This document shows positions 34,135-43,795 of a stretch of DNA of 64,000 nucleotides, one piece after another. This DNA comes from Candidatus Cryptobacteroides gallistercoris. GTDB taxonomy: Bacteria; Bacteroidota; Bacteroidia; Bacteroidales; UBA932. Below the pieces are notes generated by a model. The model made no database searches. It was not told the DNA's origin and was given only the letters and a program-made list of their open reading frames with translations. A program made the translations under genes and the position numbers. Within the stretch, counting starts at the first letter, position 1. Every line of letters begins with the position of its first letter. The stretch covers positions 49,644 through 113,643 of the forward strand of contig JADIMJ010000065.1 in assembly GCA_017694835.1 (NCBI GenBank), written 5' to 3'.

Positions 34135-35391
34135 CTAACCCAACATTTTTATAGCCTTGTCAAGGCACTTCACGAAATATTCAGCCTCCTCCATAGTATT
34201 GTACGGAGCAAGCGAAGCCCGCAGCATTCCAGTGACGCCGTACCTGTCCATGAGAGGTTCGGCGCACATCTGCCCGGACCTTACGGCCACTCCCATCTTG
34301 TCAAGCAGAAGTGCAAGATCCTCATGATGCACTCCTTTCACAGAAAATGAAAACAAAGGTATTTTCTCTCCTGACTCTGCCCCGCAATCAAGACATGTCT
34401 TCTCCTTCTCAGGAATACCGTAGAGACGGATGCGGCCGTCAGACATGAAGTAATCCAGCAGAAAATCCCGCACACTGTCCGAATACTCTCCAAGGGCTGA
34501 ATCTGAATTCAACTTTTCTGCCAAGGCAAGAGCTGGCGTCAGAGTGGCAACGCCGGCAATATTCTGGGTCCCGGCTTCAAATTTCTGAGGCAGCGGAGCA
34601 TATGTAGTGCCGCTGAACTTCACAGTGCCCACCATCTCCCCTCCTCCCATATATGGAGGCATGGCATCAAGCAGACTTTTCTTTCCGTAAAGCACACCTG
34701 TTCCGGTGGCAGCATATATCTTATGTCCTGAAAAGGCATAGAAATCGCAGCCGAGGTCGCGGACATCCACCTTGCAGTGCACAACACCCTGCGCCCCGTC
34801 GACGAGCACCGGGACATTATGCCTGTGGCATACGGAGACAATGTCTTTTACAGGATTGACAATACCGAGTACATTGGAAATATGCGTCACGGCAACAATC
34901 CTCGTCCTGTCGGTCAGCATACCTTCAAGAAGCTCTACTTTCAGACGACCGTTTTCATCAACAGGCAGAACTTTCATGACAGCCTTCTTCCTCCTGCACA
35001 TCATCTGCCACGGGACAATATTGGAATGATGCTCCTCTTCTGTCACAATCACCTCATCATTTTCCGAAACAAAAGCCTCCCCGAATGAAAATGCCACAAG
35101 ATTGATTGACGCAGTCACCCCCGATGTAAATATTATACTGCTCCTGTCCGGAGCATTGATGAACTTCGCCACCGAGTCCCTTGCCTGTTCATAGGCTGAA
35201 GTAGCTTCCTCGGCAAGAATATGGACCGCCCGGTGAATATTGGCGTTGCAGCCTGATGTCATCCTCAGCCACTCGTCCATGACCTGTTGCGGACGCTGTA
35301 CAGTTGCGGCATTGTCAAAATACACAAGGGGCTTTCCGTATACGCGGCGCCCCAGAGCCGGGAACAACTGCCTTACTTCCGATACATCCAT
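34135..35391 (-). CDS. sufS: cysteine desulfurase SufS
   Basis: 418 aa from ATG 35391 (MDVSEVRQLFP), the normal family N-terminus; the track's 35520 start adds 43 hydrophobic residues translated through the promoter region and is rejected. PLP lysine in FSGHKIYAATG, active-site cysteine in RSGQMCAEPLM, and EEEHHSNIVPWQ are diagnostic of class V aminotransferase-fold group II desulfurases. It liberates sulfur from cysteine as a persulfide for Fe-S assembly with SufE. A -7-like box lies 40 nt upstream. Divergent from ruvA. Confidence 0.96.
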   Translation of the reverse strand: MDVSEVRQLFPALGRRVYGKPLVYFDNAATVQRPQQVMDEWLRMTSGCNANIHRAVHILAEEATSAYEQARDSVAKFINAPDRSSIIFTSGVTASINLVAFSFGEAFVSENDEVIVTEEEHHSNIVPWQMMCRRKKAVMKVLPVDENGRLKVELLEGMLTDRTRIVAVTHISNVLGIVNPVKDIVSVCHRHNVPVLVDGAQGVVHCKVDVRDLGCDFYAFSGHKIYAATGTGVLYGKKSLLDAMPPYMGGGEMVGTVKFSGTTYAPLPQKFEAGTQNIAGVATLTPALALAEKLNSDSALGEYSDSVRDFLLDYFMSDGRIRLYGIPEKEKTCLDCGAESGEKIPLFSFSVKGVHHEDLALLLDKMGVAVRSGQMCAEPLMDRYGVTGMLRASLAPYNTMEEAEYFVKCLDKAIKMLG

Positions 35392-35430
35392 AATCAACAA
35401 AAAATTGATACCAATCACTGATTGAGCCTG

Positions 35431-35438
35431 CAAATTTA
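35431..35438 (-). promoter_or_regulatory. -7 box of sufS
   Basis: Minus-strand TAAATTTG, 40 nt before ATG 35391. No -33 TTG at normal spacing. Confidence 0.35.
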
Positions 35439-35493
35439 ACAAAAACAATAATGAGTTGACATCGGTACAAATGATTTTTAAAATGATTATTAT

Positions 35494-35501
35494 TATTTTT
35501 G
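35494..35501 (+). promoter_or_regulatory. -7 box of ruvA
   Basis: TATTTTTG fits TAnnTTTG, 49 nt before the ruvA ATG. The -33 region is AT-rich with no clear TTG. Confidence 0.35.
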
Positions 35502-35550
35502 CCCCAATGATACAGGACATGGATAATAATGAAATTAATCAACTGACAAG

Positions 35551-36138
35551 ATGATAGAATATATCAAAGGAGAACTTGTTGACCTTTCCCCTACTGACGC
35601 GACCGTCGAATGCTGCGGAATCGGTTATCACATCCTGATTTCCCTGCAGACATTCAGCCAGCTGGAAAACCAGAAAAACATAAAGGTATATATTCACCAT
35701 TACCTCCGCGAAGACGAAGAACTGTATTATGGATTCGGAACCAAAGAGGAAAGAGAACTTTTCAGACTGCTTATCGGAGTATCCGGAATAGGAGCAGCCA
35801 CAGCAAGAATGATGCTGTCCTCAATGTCATCAGAAGAAATAAGAAATGCAATCATAGCCGAAGACATCAACAGGATAAAAAGCATAAAAGGCATCGGACT
35901 AAAAAGTGCCCAGCGACTGATTCTGGAATTGAAAGACAAAATTGTCAAAGGAGAAGGAAACGATTCATCCGCCATATTCAGCCGGCAGAACAATGCAATC
36001 ATTGAGGAAGCCGTCACAGCGCTGGTACTCCTCGGCTTCACAAAGGCAAATGTCAACAAGGCAGTAGCCGCAGTAATAAAGGAAAATCCAGAAGCAAATC
36101 TTGAATCAATAATTAAACTTTCTCTTAAAAAACTTTAA
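35551..36138 (+). CDS. ruvA: Holliday junction helicase subunit RuvA
   Basis: 195 aa, the usual size. N-terminal OB-fold (MIEYIKGELVDLSPTDATVECCGIGY), two helix-hairpin-helix motifs (LIGVSGIGAATARMML and IKGIGLKSAQRLILELKDK) and the C-terminal domain III (AIIEEAVTALVLLGF) that binds RuvB. RuvA tetramers clamp the four-way junction while RuvB drives branch migration. ruvB lies 7.8 kb away on the other strand instead of next to it. A parS-type palindrome begins 2 nt after the stop codon. Confidence 0.96.
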   Translation: MIEYIKGELVDLSPTDATVECCGIGYHILISLQTFSQLENQKNIKVYIHHYLREDEELYYGFGTKEERELFRLLIGVSGIGAATARMMLSSMSSEEIRNAIIAEDINRIKSIKGIGLKSAQRLILELKDKIVKGEGNDSSAIFSRQNNAIIEEAVTALVLLGFTKANVNKAVAAVIKENPEANLESIIKLSLKKL

Positions 36139-36139
36139 A

Positions 36140-36153
36140 GTTCCACGTGGAAC
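36140..36153. promoter_or_regulatory. parS-type centromere site 1
   Basis: GTTCCACGTGGAAC is a perfect 14-bp palindrome matching the core of the bacterial parS consensus TGTTNCACGTGNAACA; the flanks read A...A, so 15 of 16 positions fit. ParB would load here and spread to form the segregation complex. It lies in the 25-bp gap between ruvA and a small membrane-protein gene. Confidence 0.85.
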
Positions 36154-36163
36154 AATTATAATT

Positions 36164-36376
36164 ATGGAAACACAGGAAAATAAAAAAAGAGGAATGCATT
36201 GGATGATAAAAATGCTGCTTCCTCTGATGATTATGGTATTCTCCGGCATATTTCTCTATGTCGGATATTTTAAGACCGATGTTTCAGAAATGCCTTTGCT
36301 GAACAAAATCATCTGGTGGATTCTATTCGGATACGGACTATTCAGAATAATCGTCATACTTGTCAAAAGAAAGTAA
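36164..36376 (+). CDS. small two-helix membrane protein
   Basis: 70 aa with a basic N-terminus and two hydrophobic segments (about 14-33 and 46-64) separated by a short loop, ending VKRK. Not a family I recognise with a function; small proteins of this shape occur next to housekeeping genes in Bacteroidales. It follows ruvA by 25 nt and probably shares its transcript, with parS site 1 between them. It ends 24 nt before the mnmG stop on the opposite strand. Confidence 0.7.
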   Translation: METQENKKRGMHWMIKMLLPLMIMVFSGIFLYVGYFKTDVSEMPLLNKIIWWILFGYGLFRIIVILVKRK

Positions 36377-36400
36377 TCCGAAAACCGCACCAAAGACAAT

Positions 36401-38482
36401 TCAGCGACCGAAATACACAAGAAGCACTGACACATCAGCAGGAGAAACACCTGAAATCCTCGAGGCCTGGGCAATGGTTCTCGGGGAATATTTTTTCAGC
36501 TTCTGCCTGCATTCTATAGAAAGACTCTCTACTTTGTCAAAGTCAAACCCTTCCGGTATAGCCAGGTTTTCAAGGCGCATTATCTTGTCGGCAATCTTCT
36601 GTTCCCTGTCAATGTATCCTTTATATTTAATGGATATTTCACAGGATTCCAGTATTTCCCTTTTATATATTTCCGAAATCCTGCCATCCATATCAGTCTC
36701 CCCTACTTCAGACAACGGATAATCCGCATTACTCTTCAGAACAGCAAGAGCATCATCCAAAGAAGATGCTGAACATACAGGATTATTTGAAACTCCGTTT
36801 AATATATCCCTGTAACTTTTGCCGCCGGAGATTTCATCAAATGGATTATAAAAAATCTCGTCAAGACCGATTTGATGTTTTTGAAAAGTTCCACGTGGAA
36901 CAAATCCAAAAATATCATTCAATTTTACCTGCGGCCTTATGACAAGATCTGAAAATTTCTTTTTAGAGACAAGCGGGGCAGTTCCGACTGATTCCAAGTA
37001 ATCATTTATGGTATCCGGACGCAAGGATATTTCATCAAAGAAAGTATTCATCTTTGATATCGATTCATACTTTCTCATCGTATAGTCATATCTGAACTTG
37101 TCGGCAAGCCCTATTTTAAAGGAGAGAGGTGTCAGCCTGAAATCAGCATTGTCCTGCCTGAGTAGAATCCTGTACTCCGCCCTTGATGTAAACATCCTGT
37201 ATGGTTCGTCGACGCCTTTTGTTATAAGGTCATCAATTAGCACACCTATGTATGCCTGGTCACGCTTCAATACAAAAGGTTCCTGTTCATGAATCTTGAG
37301 ATGAGCGTTGATACCGGCCATCAGACCTTGCGCAGCCGCCTCTTCATATCCGGTCGTACCATTGATCTGACCGGCAAAATAAAGATTTTCGATTGACTTC
37401 AGCTCAAGGGTAGGCTTAAGCTGTGTCGGGTCAAAATAATCATATTCCACCGCATAGGCAGGTCTGAAAATCTTTGCATTTTCAAGGCCCTCTATCTTGT
37501 GCATGGCATCCAGCTGAACCTGCAGAGGAAGTGAAGACGAAAATCCCTGGAGATAGTATTCTCCGGTGCTTCTGCCTTCCGGCTCAAGGAAGAGCTGATG
37601 CGAATCCTTGTCGGCAAAAGTACGGAGCTTGTCTTCTATGCTCGGACAATACCTCGGACCGATGCCTTTGATTTTTCCGGAAAACAAAGGCGAATCCTTG
37701 AATCCGGACTTCAGGATATCATGTACCTCGGCATTTGTATGGAGAATGAAACAAGGCATCTGCGGAGTCCCGTTCTGAGCAGTCGAAAGATACGGAAGAT
37801 AAGAAAATTTTTCAGGCTCTGCATCCCCCGTCTGGACCGGGAGCCTTGATGTGTCTACAGACGAAATGTCAATTCTCGGTGGAGTACCCGTCTTCATCCT
37901 TGCTGTCCTTATGCCCATTTCAACAAGACGGGAAGTCAGACCATATGAAGACAGCTCCCCTATCCTTCCTCCCTCAAAACTCTGCTTTCCTATGAAAAGC
38001 CTGCCGTCGAGGAAAGTTCCAGCCGTCAGGATAAGTGCCTGAGATTTGAATATTGCTCCGGTAGTCGTACAAATGCCCGATATACGGGAACCATCAAAAA
38101 TAAAATCAACCGCAGTATCTTGATAAATATCTAATTTACAATTACTTTCAAGCAATTTTCTCCAATTCAGGCTGTAATGCAATTTATCACATTGCGCGCG
38201 GGGACTCCACATGGCAGGCCCCTTCGACCTGTTTAGCATGCGGAACTGGAGAGTCGAAGCATCCGTGACAATTCCGGTATATCCTCCGAGCGCATCAATC
38301 TCACGGACTATCTGCCCTTTTGCAATCCCCCCTACCGCAGGATTGCACGACATCTGCGCAAAGCGCCCCATGTCCATTGTGACAAGAAGCACAGAAGACC
38401 CCATGCGTGCGGCGGCCATTGCGGCCTCGCAGCCGGCATGTCCGCCGCCGACTACTATTATATCATAAAAGACTCCGCTCAT
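36401..38482 (-). CDS. mnmG: tRNA uridine-5-carboxymethylaminomethyl modification enzyme MnmG
   Basis: 693 aa. N-terminal FAD site ([21 protein letters not shown]), [26 protein letters not shown] and the C-terminal helical domain ([41 protein letters not shown]) are all standard. With MnmE it modifies the wobble uridine of several tRNAs. The usual length is about 620-630; here about 60-70 extra residues lie between RPQVKLND (about 518) and the ISEIYKREI region. This extra piece contains VPRGT (528-532), encoded by parS site 2. The ybeY gene ends 5 nt upstream, so they are co-transcribed. Confidence 0.96.
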   Translation of the reverse strand: MSGVFYDIIVVGGGHAGCEAAMAAARMGSSVLLVTMDMGRFAQMSCNPAVGGIAKGQIVREIDALGGYTGIVTDASTLQFRMLNRSKGPAMWSPRAQCDKLHYSLNWRKLLESNCKLDIYQDTAVDFIFDGSRISGICTTTGAIFKSQALILTAGTFLDGRLFIGKQSFEGGRIGELSSYGLTSRLVEMGIRTARMKTGTPPRIDISSVDTSRLPVQTGDAEPEKFSYLPYLSTAQNGTPQMPCFILHTNAEVHDILKSGFKDSPLFSGKIKGIGPRYCPSIEDKLRTFADKDSHQLFLEPEGRSTGEYYLQGFSSSLPLQVQLDAMHKIEGLENAKIFRPAYAVEYDYFDPTQLKPTLELKSIENLYFAGQINGTTGYEEAAAQGLMAGINAHLKIHEQEPFVLKRDQAYIGVLIDDLITKGVDEPYRMFTSRAEYRILLRQDNADFRLTPLSFKIGLADKFRYDYTMRKYESISKMNTFFDEISLRPDTINDYLESVGTAPLVSKKKFSDLVIRPQVKLNDIFGFVPRGTFQKHQIGLDEIFYNPFDEISGGKSYRDILNGVSNNPVCSASSLDDALAVLKSNADYPLSEVGETDMDGRISEIYKREILESCEISIKYKGYIDREQKIADKIMRLENLAIPEGFDFDKVESLSIECRQKLKKYSPRTIAQASRISGVSPADVSVLLVYFGR
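36888..36901. promoter_or_regulatory. parS-type centromere site 2, inside mnmG
   Basis: An identical GTTCCACGTGGAAC palindrome, with the same A/A flanks as site 1 (AGTTCCACGTGGAACA). It encodes V-P-R-G-T at MnmG residues 528-532 and lies 748 bp from site 1. Two exact copies of a 14-bp palindrome this close are not expected by chance. Confidence 0.85.
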
Positions 38483-38487
38483 CTCCG

Positions 38488-38907
38488 CTAAAGCAATTCC
38501 CTCAGTGACAGATAATAATTTTCCTTGGCCCTCATGACCGCGGTCTCTTCATCGGTATGGTCGTCATATCCTATGATATGAAGAAGACCATGGACAATCA
38601 CCCTGTTCAGCTCCTCGTTGAATTCAGTACCGTATTCAACGGCATTCTCCCCTACACTGTCCACACTGATGAACAAATCTCCGGACAGCCTGTCACCTTC
38701 CCTGTAATCAAAGGTAATGATGTCGGTGAAATAATCATGACCGAGATATTTCCGGTTAATGTCAAGGATATAATTGTCGGAACAGAAAATGACAGAAATG
38801 TCTCCGAGACGACATATCTCACTCTCTGCCACAAGTTTAAGCCATTTGCGCGTTAAGATTTTCTGCCTGAAGACAAACTTCGTGTCCTCAAAATAAAATG
38901 ATACCAT
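38488..38907 (-). CDS. ybeY: endoribonuclease YbeY
   Basis: 139 aa from ATG 38907 ([11 protein letters not shown]); the track start at 38925 lies inside a -7-like box, so it is less likely. The metal site reads [16 protein letters not shown]. Compared with the usual HGxLHLxGYDH, the third histidine is one residue further on with Asp in its place, a change also seen in some Bacteroidota. YbeY takes part in 16S rRNA 3'-end maturation and ribosome quality control. It heads the ybeY-mnmG unit. Confidence 0.92.
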   Translation of the reverse strand: MVSFYFEDTKFVFRQKILTRKWLKLVAESEICRLGDISVIFCSDNYILDINRKYLGHDYFTDIITFDYREGDRLSGDLFISVDSVGENAVEYGTEFNEELNRVIVHGLLHIIGYDDHTDEETAVMRAKENYYLSLRELL

Positions 38908-38922
38908 GCTATAAATTTTCCG

Positions 38923-38930
38923 CAAATCTA
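38923..38930 (-). promoter_or_regulatory. -7 box of ybeY-mnmG
   Basis: Minus-strand TAGATTTG fits TAnnTTTG, 16 nt before ATG 38907; no -33 TTG at 18-20 nt. Confidence 0.3.
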
Positions 38931-39012
38931 CAACATATAAAGAAAAAAGTTATGAAATAAAAATTATTATTTCTAACTTTACCGGACAAAATGGAAATAA
39001 AGCACAAGTAAT

Positions 39013-39708
39013 ATGGAAGTTAAAAAATCAGAAAAAGCCAATCTTGAAAACAAGAAGCTGCTCTTCCTTGAAATCGGCCTTATAATTTCATTGGCTGTAG
39101 TATACTTCGCCTTTGAATGGACCACAAAGGAAAAGCAAACTGTCGAGGCATTTGAGGAGACACAGGTTATTGTGGAAACTGAAGAAATGGTTCCTATCAC
39201 ACAGGAGACCCCTCCTCCTCCTCCATCAGCCCCTTCAATCCCCGTTCTTTCCGACCAGATTGATATCGTGGATGACGAGATTCAGGTTGACGATGACCTT
39301 TTCATGAATCTTGAGGACCAGGCTGACCTTGCCGTGGATGTAAAGGACTATGTTGCAGAAGTTGAAGAAGAAGTTGTGGAAGATGATGCAATTCCTTTCA
39401 TGCTTGTGGAGGAAAAGCCTTCATTCATGGGCGGTGACGCAAATGCATTCTCAAAATGGGTGAACGAGAGGCTTGAATATCCTGAAATAGCAAAGGAGAA
39501 CGGAGTACAGGGAAGAGTGACCCTCCAGTTCACAGTCAACACTGACGGTTCAGTCAGCAATGTGAAAGTTCTCCGCGGAGTCGACCCATCACTTGACAAG
39601 GAGGCCGTAAGAGTAGTTTCAATGTCACCTAAGTGGACTCCAGGAAAACAGAGGGACCGCGCAGTCAAGGTTACCTATACATTCCCTGTTATCTTCCAGT
39701 TGAGATAA
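39013..39708 (+). CDS. TonB-family energy transducer
   Basis: 231 aa. One N-terminal membrane helix (about 16-35, LLFLEIGLIISLAVVYFAFEW), an acidic/proline periplasmic linker (TQETPPPPPSAPS, then a Glu/Asp-rich stretch to about 135), and a C-terminal TonB domain (about 150-231; SKWVNERLEYPEIAKENGVQGRVTLQF..., ending YTFPVIFQL). It couples the proton-motive force to TonB-dependent outer-membrane transporters. exbB and exbD are not adjacent. It has its own terminator, which is also where the hflX leader begins. Confidence 0.92.
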   Translation: MEVKKSEKANLENKKLLFLEIGLIISLAVVYFAFEWTTKEKQTVEAFEETQVIVETEEMVPITQETPPPPPSAPSIPVLSDQIDIVDDEIQVDDDLFMNLEDQADLAVDVKDYVAEVEEEVVEDDAIPFMLVEEKPSFMGGDANAFSKWVNERLEYPEIAKENGVQGRVTLQFTVNTDGSVSNVKVLRGVDPSLDKEAVRVVSMSPKWTPGKQRDRAVKVTYTFPVIFQLR

Positions 39709-39732
39709 TAAAGTGCAATATTTGACTTTTTA

Positions 39733-39740
39733 TACCTTTG
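39733..39740 (+). promoter_or_regulatory. -7-like box before hflX
   Basis: TACCTTTG fits TAnnTTTG, 73 nt before ATG 39813. No -33 TTG at 18-20 nt. The predicted start lies just before the 39751 hairpin, so either the hairpin is in the hflX leader or the box is not used. Confidence 0.3.
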
Positions 39741-39750
39741 TTGAATTTAT

Positions 39751-39783
39751 AGGATGGCCCGATGAGGGTCATCCTTATTTTTG
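39751..39783 (+). terminator. terminator of tonB or hflX leader hairpin
   Basis: AGGATG-GCCC / GGGT-CATCCT stem (one G-T pair) with loop GATGA, followed by TTATTTTTG. It is 43 nt after the tonB stop and 30 nt before the hflX ATG. Confidence 0.7.
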
Positions 39784-39812
39784 TTGGGAAACAAACGGAA
39801 AATATATTAAGG

Positions 39813-40991
39813 ATGGAAGAGAGATATAAAGAAAAAGCTGTATTTGTCGGTGTAATTAAGCAGAATGATGATGAGAGACAGATACTTGAATATCTTGATG
39901 AACTGGAATTCCTCGCTGAGACAGCAGGAGCGCAAGGACAGAAAAGATTCATACAGAAGGTAGACAAGCCGGACAGCAGAACATACATCAGAAGAGGAAA
40001 ACTTGAAGAAATAAAGAATTTCATAGAGGAAAACGGCACTGATGTGGCCATATTTGACGACGAACTCTCCCCTACCCAGCTGAGGAACATTGAAAGGGAA
40101 CTCAACTGCAGAATACTTGACAGGACCAATCTGATTCTGGACATATTCGCACAAAGAGCCAAGACAGCCTATGCCAAGACACAGGTGGAACTTGCGCAAT
40201 ACCAATATCTGCTTCCGCGTCTTACCAGAATGTGGACACACCTTGAAAGACAGAAGGGAGGAATAGGAATGAGGGGTCCCGGCGAGACACAGATTGAAAC
40301 AGACAGACGCATCATCCAGGACAAGATAGCAAAGCTGAAGGAACAATTGAAGAAAATAGACAAGCAGATGGCCTCACAAAGAGGAAACAGAGGCTCTCTT
40401 GTAAGGATATCTCTCGTAGGATATACGAACGTGGGAAAAAGCACGCTGATGAATCTTCTCTCCAAAAGCGATGTGTTTGCTGAAAACAAGCTTTTTGCGA
40501 CACTTGACACAACGGTCAGAAAAGTCGTCATTGAAAATGTCCCATTCCTGCTCAGCGACACTGTAGGTTTTATCAGAAAACTGCCTACACAGCTTGTAGA
40601 GGCATTCAAAAGCACACTCGACGAAGTGCGCGAGGCTGACATTCTGATGCATGTTGTGGACATATCCCATCCGAACTTCGAGGAACAGATGCATGTTGTG
40701 GAACAGACATTAAAGGACATAAATGCGGCAGAAAAGCCCGTATTCGTCGTTTTTAACAAAATAGATGCATACAGATACGAAGAATACGACGAGTTTTCCC
40801 TTGTGCCTAAAAAACAGGAAAACTATACTCTCGATGAGTTCAAGAGAAGCTGGATTGCAAAGGAAAACACTCCATGTATCTTCATCTCCGCAAAAAACAA
40901 GACAGGAATAGACAAACTCAGGGCTGACTTGTATAAAATGGTTGCCGAAATCCACGCAGGTCGCTACCCTTTCAACAATTTTCTCTGGTAA
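39813..40991 (+). CDS. hflX: ribosome-associated GTPase HflX
   Basis: 392 aa from ATG 39813 (MEERYKEKAVFVGV), which matches the family N-terminus; the track's 39762 start runs through the terminator-like hairpin. HflX N-domain (RRGKLEEIKNFIEE, LRNIERELNCRILDRTNLILDIFAQRA), a glycine-rich MRGPGETQIETDRR motif, and the G domain: G1 VGYTNVGKSTLMN, G3 DTVGFIRKLP, G4 NKID. HflX splits stalled ribosomes under stress. Convergent with frdB, sharing a terminator. Confidence 0.96.
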   Translation: MEERYKEKAVFVGVIKQNDDERQILEYLDELEFLAETAGAQGQKRFIQKVDKPDSRTYIRRGKLEEIKNFIEENGTDVAIFDDELSPTQLRNIERELNCRILDRTNLILDIFAQRAKTAYAKTQVELAQYQYLLPRLTRMWTHLERQKGGIGMRGPGETQIETDRRIIQDKIAKLKEQLKKIDKQMASQRGNRGSLVRISLVGYTNVGKSTLMNLLSKSDVFAENKLFATLDTTVRKVVIENVPFLLSDTVGFIRKLPTQLVEAFKSTLDEVREADILMHVVDISHPNFEEQMHVVEQTLKDINAAEKPVFVVFNKIDAYRYEEYDEFSLVPKKQENYTLDEFKRSWIAKENTPCIFISAKNKTGIDKLRADLYKMVAEIHAGRYPFNNFLW

Positions 40992-41004
40992 CAGGGCAGA
41001 ACGA

Positions 41005-41037
41005 CAAAAAAGAGGCCGGTCAATGTAGCCGGCCTCT
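41005..41037 (-). terminator. bidirectional terminator between hflX and frdB
   Basis: Perfect 9-bp stem AGAGGCCGG / CCGGCCTCT. On the minus strand it is followed by TTTTTTGT, so it works best for frdB. On the plus strand the T content is low. Confidence 0.85.
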
Positions 41038-41063
41038 TGTCATATCTGGAATGACGAATTACT

Positions 41064-41843
41064 CTATTCCTTGAACTTGGCAGAGATAAATTCCCTGTTG
41101 AGCCTTGCAATATGGGAAATAGTCACATGCTTCGGACATTCCATCTCGCAGGCACGGGTGTTTGTACACGAACCGAAACCAAGCTCGTCCATCTTGGCAA
41201 CCATCGCCTTCGCACGCTTGGCGGCCTCTACCCTTCCCTGAGGAAGAAGTGCAAGTGAACTTACACGGGCAGCGACGAAGAGCATTGCAGAACCGTTCTT
41301 GCATGTAGCGACACAGGCACCGCAACCGATGCAGGCAGCCGCATCCATACTCTCTTCGGCAATTTCATGGGAAATAGGAATGACATTTCCGTCCGGAACA
41401 CCGCCGACATTGACTGAAACATAGCCACCGGCCTGCATTATCTTGTCAAAAGCCTGACGGTCAACGACAAGGTCCTTGATTACCGGAAATACATTGCTTC
41501 TCCACGGCTCTATTGTAATGGTGTCGCCATCCTTGAACTTGCGCATATGAAGCTGGCAAGTAGTCACTTCATCATCAGGTCCATGAGCCCTTCCGTTTAT
41601 ATAAAGAGAACATGCACCGCAGATACCCTCACGGCAGTCATGGTCGAACGATACAGGACCGCTGCTCTGGCATCCCCTCTCGACAGCCACCGGATCCATA
41701 CCTTCATGGATGAGCTGTTCATTAAGGATATCGAGCATCTCAAGGAAAGAACTGTCAGGAGATATGTTCTTTACCTTATATGTCTCGAAATGCCCTTTTG
41801 TCTTGGCGTTTTTCTGACGCCATACTTTCAAAGTCAAATCCAT
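41064..41843 (-). CDS. frdB: succinate dehydrogenase/fumarate reductase iron-sulfur subunit
   Basis: 259 aa. 2Fe-2S ligands in [19 protein letters not shown] with the fourth Cys in VTTC; 4Fe-4S ligands in [13 protein letters not shown]; 3Fe-4S ligands in [14 protein letters not shown]. It carries electrons between the flavoprotein and the membrane quinone. In Bacteroidota this complex mostly works as menaquinol:fumarate reductase under anaerobic growth. It lies 5 nt downstream of frdA. No cytochrome b gene is on either side. Confidence 0.96.
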   Translation of the reverse strand: MDLTLKVWRQKNAKTKGHFETYKVKNISPDSSFLEMLDILNEQLIHEGMDPVAVERGCQSSGPVSFDHDCREGICGACSLYINGRAHGPDDEVTTCQLHMRKFKDGDTITIEPWRSNVFPVIKDLVVDRQAFDKIMQAGGYVSVNVGGVPDGNVIPISHEIAEESMDAAACIGCGACVATCKNGSAMLFVAARVSSLALLPQGRVEAAKRAKAMVAKMDELGFGSCTNTRACEMECPKHVTISHIARLNREFISAKFKE

Positions 41844-41848
41844 TTCAA

Positions 41849-43795
41849 TTAGTCTTTATAGTTTCTGGTAGCTATCTTGATATTCTCATAAACGAGAGGC
41901 TCCTTGTGAAGTTCCGGCTCCTTGTCGTCGCCCTTGTATTCCCAGGCTGCGACATACATGAAATGCTCGTCATCGCGCTTGGTCTCGCCGTCCTCAGTCT
42001 GCATCTCCTCACGGAAATGTCCTCCGCATGATTCCTTGCGGTGAAGGGCGTCACGGGCCATGAGTTCACCGATCTCAAGGAAATCAGCCAGCCTGAGAGC
42101 CTTTTCAAGCTCCTGGTTGAAATTGTCCTTGTCACCTGCGACATGAACATCAGTCCAGAATTCCTTGCGGAGTTCCTTGATCATCTCGATGGCTTTCTTG
42201 AGGCCGGCTTCATTGCGGGCCATGCCGACATACTCCCACATGATGTGGCCGAGCTTCTTGTGTATCTCGTCTACGGTATGCTTGCCCTTGATGGACATGA
42301 GCTTGTCTATCTTTTCCCTGACAGCTTTCTCAGCCTCTACGAATTCAGGGGCATTGGTGTCAGGCACAGGATACTTGAACTGTCCGGCGAGATAGTCTCC
42401 TATTGTATAAGGAAGAATAAAATATCCGTCGGCAAGACCCTGCATGAGAGCCGAAGCACCGAGACGGTTTCCTCCATGGTCGCTGAAGTTTGCCTCACCG
42501 ATTGCATAAAGCCCAGGTACAGTGGTCTGGAGATTGTAATCTACCCAAAGTCCGCCCATGGTATAGTGGATAGCAGGATAAATCATCATAGGCTCCTTGT
42601 ACGGATTGGTATCGGTAATCTTCTGATACATCTGGAAAAGGTTTCCGTATCTCTCGCGTATCTTGTCCTCACCGAGCCTTGCAATTGCAGTGCTGAAGTC
42701 AAGGAATACCGCAAGTCCGGTCTCATTGACGCCGAAGCCTGCATCGCATCTCTCCTTTGCGGCACGTGAAGCCACGTCACGCGGAACAAGGTTTCCGAAT
42801 GCAGGATATCTGCGCTCAAGATAGTAGTCGCGGTCTTCCTCAGGAATCTGTGACGGCTTCACTTCCTTTCTGCGAAGTCTCATCACATCCTCCATCTTCT
42901 TCGGAACCCAGATGCGGCCGTCATTCCTGAGCGACTCGGACATAAGAGTCAGCTTTGACTGCTGGTCACCGTGGACAGGAATACAGGTCGGATGTATCTG
43001 TGCAAAACAAGGATTTGCGAAATAAGCTCCCTTCTTATAGCACTGCCATGCCGCAGAACCGTTGCTGTTCATGGCATTAGTAGAAAGGAAGTATGTATTG
43101 CCGTATCCGCCGGACGCGATTACTACGGCATGCGCGCCGAATCTTTCAATTTCTCCTGTAACAAGATTCCTTGCGATGATTCCCTTTGCCTCGCCGTTGA
43201 TGAGAACCACATCAAGCATTTCATGACGCGGATAACTCTTTACGTTTCCTTCTGCAATCTGGCGGTTCATTGCGGCATATGCCCCGAGAAGAAGCTGCTG
43301 GCCTGTCTGGCCGCGGGCATAGAATGTACGGCTTACCTGGGCGCCGCCGAATGACCGGTTGGACAGAAGTCCGCCGTACTCGCGAGCAAAAGGAACCCCC
43401 TGGGCAACACACTGGTCTATGATGTTTCCGCTCACTTCGGCAAGACGGTAAACATTGGCCTCGCGGCTGCGGTAGTCTCCACCCTTGATGGTCTCATAGA
43501 ATAGACGGTAGACCGAGTCATTGTCACTCTGGTAATTCTTTGCGGCATTGATGCCACCCTGTGCGGCAATTGAATGTGCACGACGAGGGGAATCACTGAT
43601 GCAGAACACCTTGACCCTATAACCGAGCTGTCCGAGCGTAGCAGCTGCAGATGCTCCGCCAAGACCGGTTCCGATGACAATAATCTCGATTTTCCTCTTG
43701 TTGCCGGGATTGACAACACGAAGCTGAGATTTATGCTTTGTCCATTTTTCAGACAAAGGACCCTCAGGAATCTTAGAAATTAGTTTTTCGGCCAT
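41849..43795 (-). CDS. frdA: succinate dehydrogenase/fumarate reductase flavoprotein subunit
   Basis: 648 aa from ATG 43795 ([14 protein letters not shown]); the track start at 43825 adds ten residues from the gap. FAD-binding Rossmann motif [19 protein letters not shown]; the flavinylated histidine is expected in [11 protein letters not shown]. Active-site text [17 protein letters not shown] and [10 protein letters not shown]-like ([14 protein letters not shown]) is present. It interconverts fumarate and succinate. The gap to ruvB is 102 bp, too small for frdC, which usually precedes frdA in Bacteroidota. Confidence 0.97.
   Translation of the reverse strand: MAEKLISKIPEGPLSEKWTKHKSQLRVVNPGNKRKIEIIVIGTGLGGASAAATLGQLGYRVKVFCISDSPRRAHSIAAQGGINAAKNYQSDNDSVYRLFYETIKGGDYRSREANVYRLAEVSGNIIDQCVAQGVPFAREYGGLLSNRSFGGAQVSRTFYARGQTGQQLLLGAYAAMNRQIAEGNVKSYPRHEMLDVVLINGEAKGIIARNLVTGEIERFGAHAVVIASGGYGNTYFLSTNAMNSNGSAAWQCYKKGAYFANPCFAQIHPTCIPVHGDQQSKLTLMSESLRNDGRIWVPKKMEDVMRLRRKEVKPSQIPEEDRDYYLERRYPAFGNLVPRDVASRAAKERCDAGFGVNETGLAVFLDFSTAIARLGEDKIRERYGNLFQMYQKITDTNPYKEPMMIYPAIHYTMGGLWVDYNLQTTVPGLYAIGEANFSDHGGNRLGASALMQGLADGYFILPYTIGDYLAGQFKYPVPDTNAPEFVEAEKAVREKIDKLMSIKGKHTVDEIHKKLGHIMWEYVGMARNEAGLKKAIEMIKELRKEFWTDVHVAGDKDNFNQELEKALRLADFLEIGELMARDALHRKESCGGHFREEMQTEDGETKRDDEHFMYVAAWEYKGDDKEPELHKEPLVYENIKIATRNYKD

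Noticed and set aside
34135-35520. Long start of sufS (MSCIIGAKIIIII...)
   Set aside because: The extra 43 residues are translated through the AT-rich promoter gap; the family starts at MDVSEVRQLFP, ATG 35391.
42760-42785. CACGTGAAGCCACGTCACG as a third parS
   Set aside because: Only the CACGTG core matches; the GTT/AAC arms are absent.
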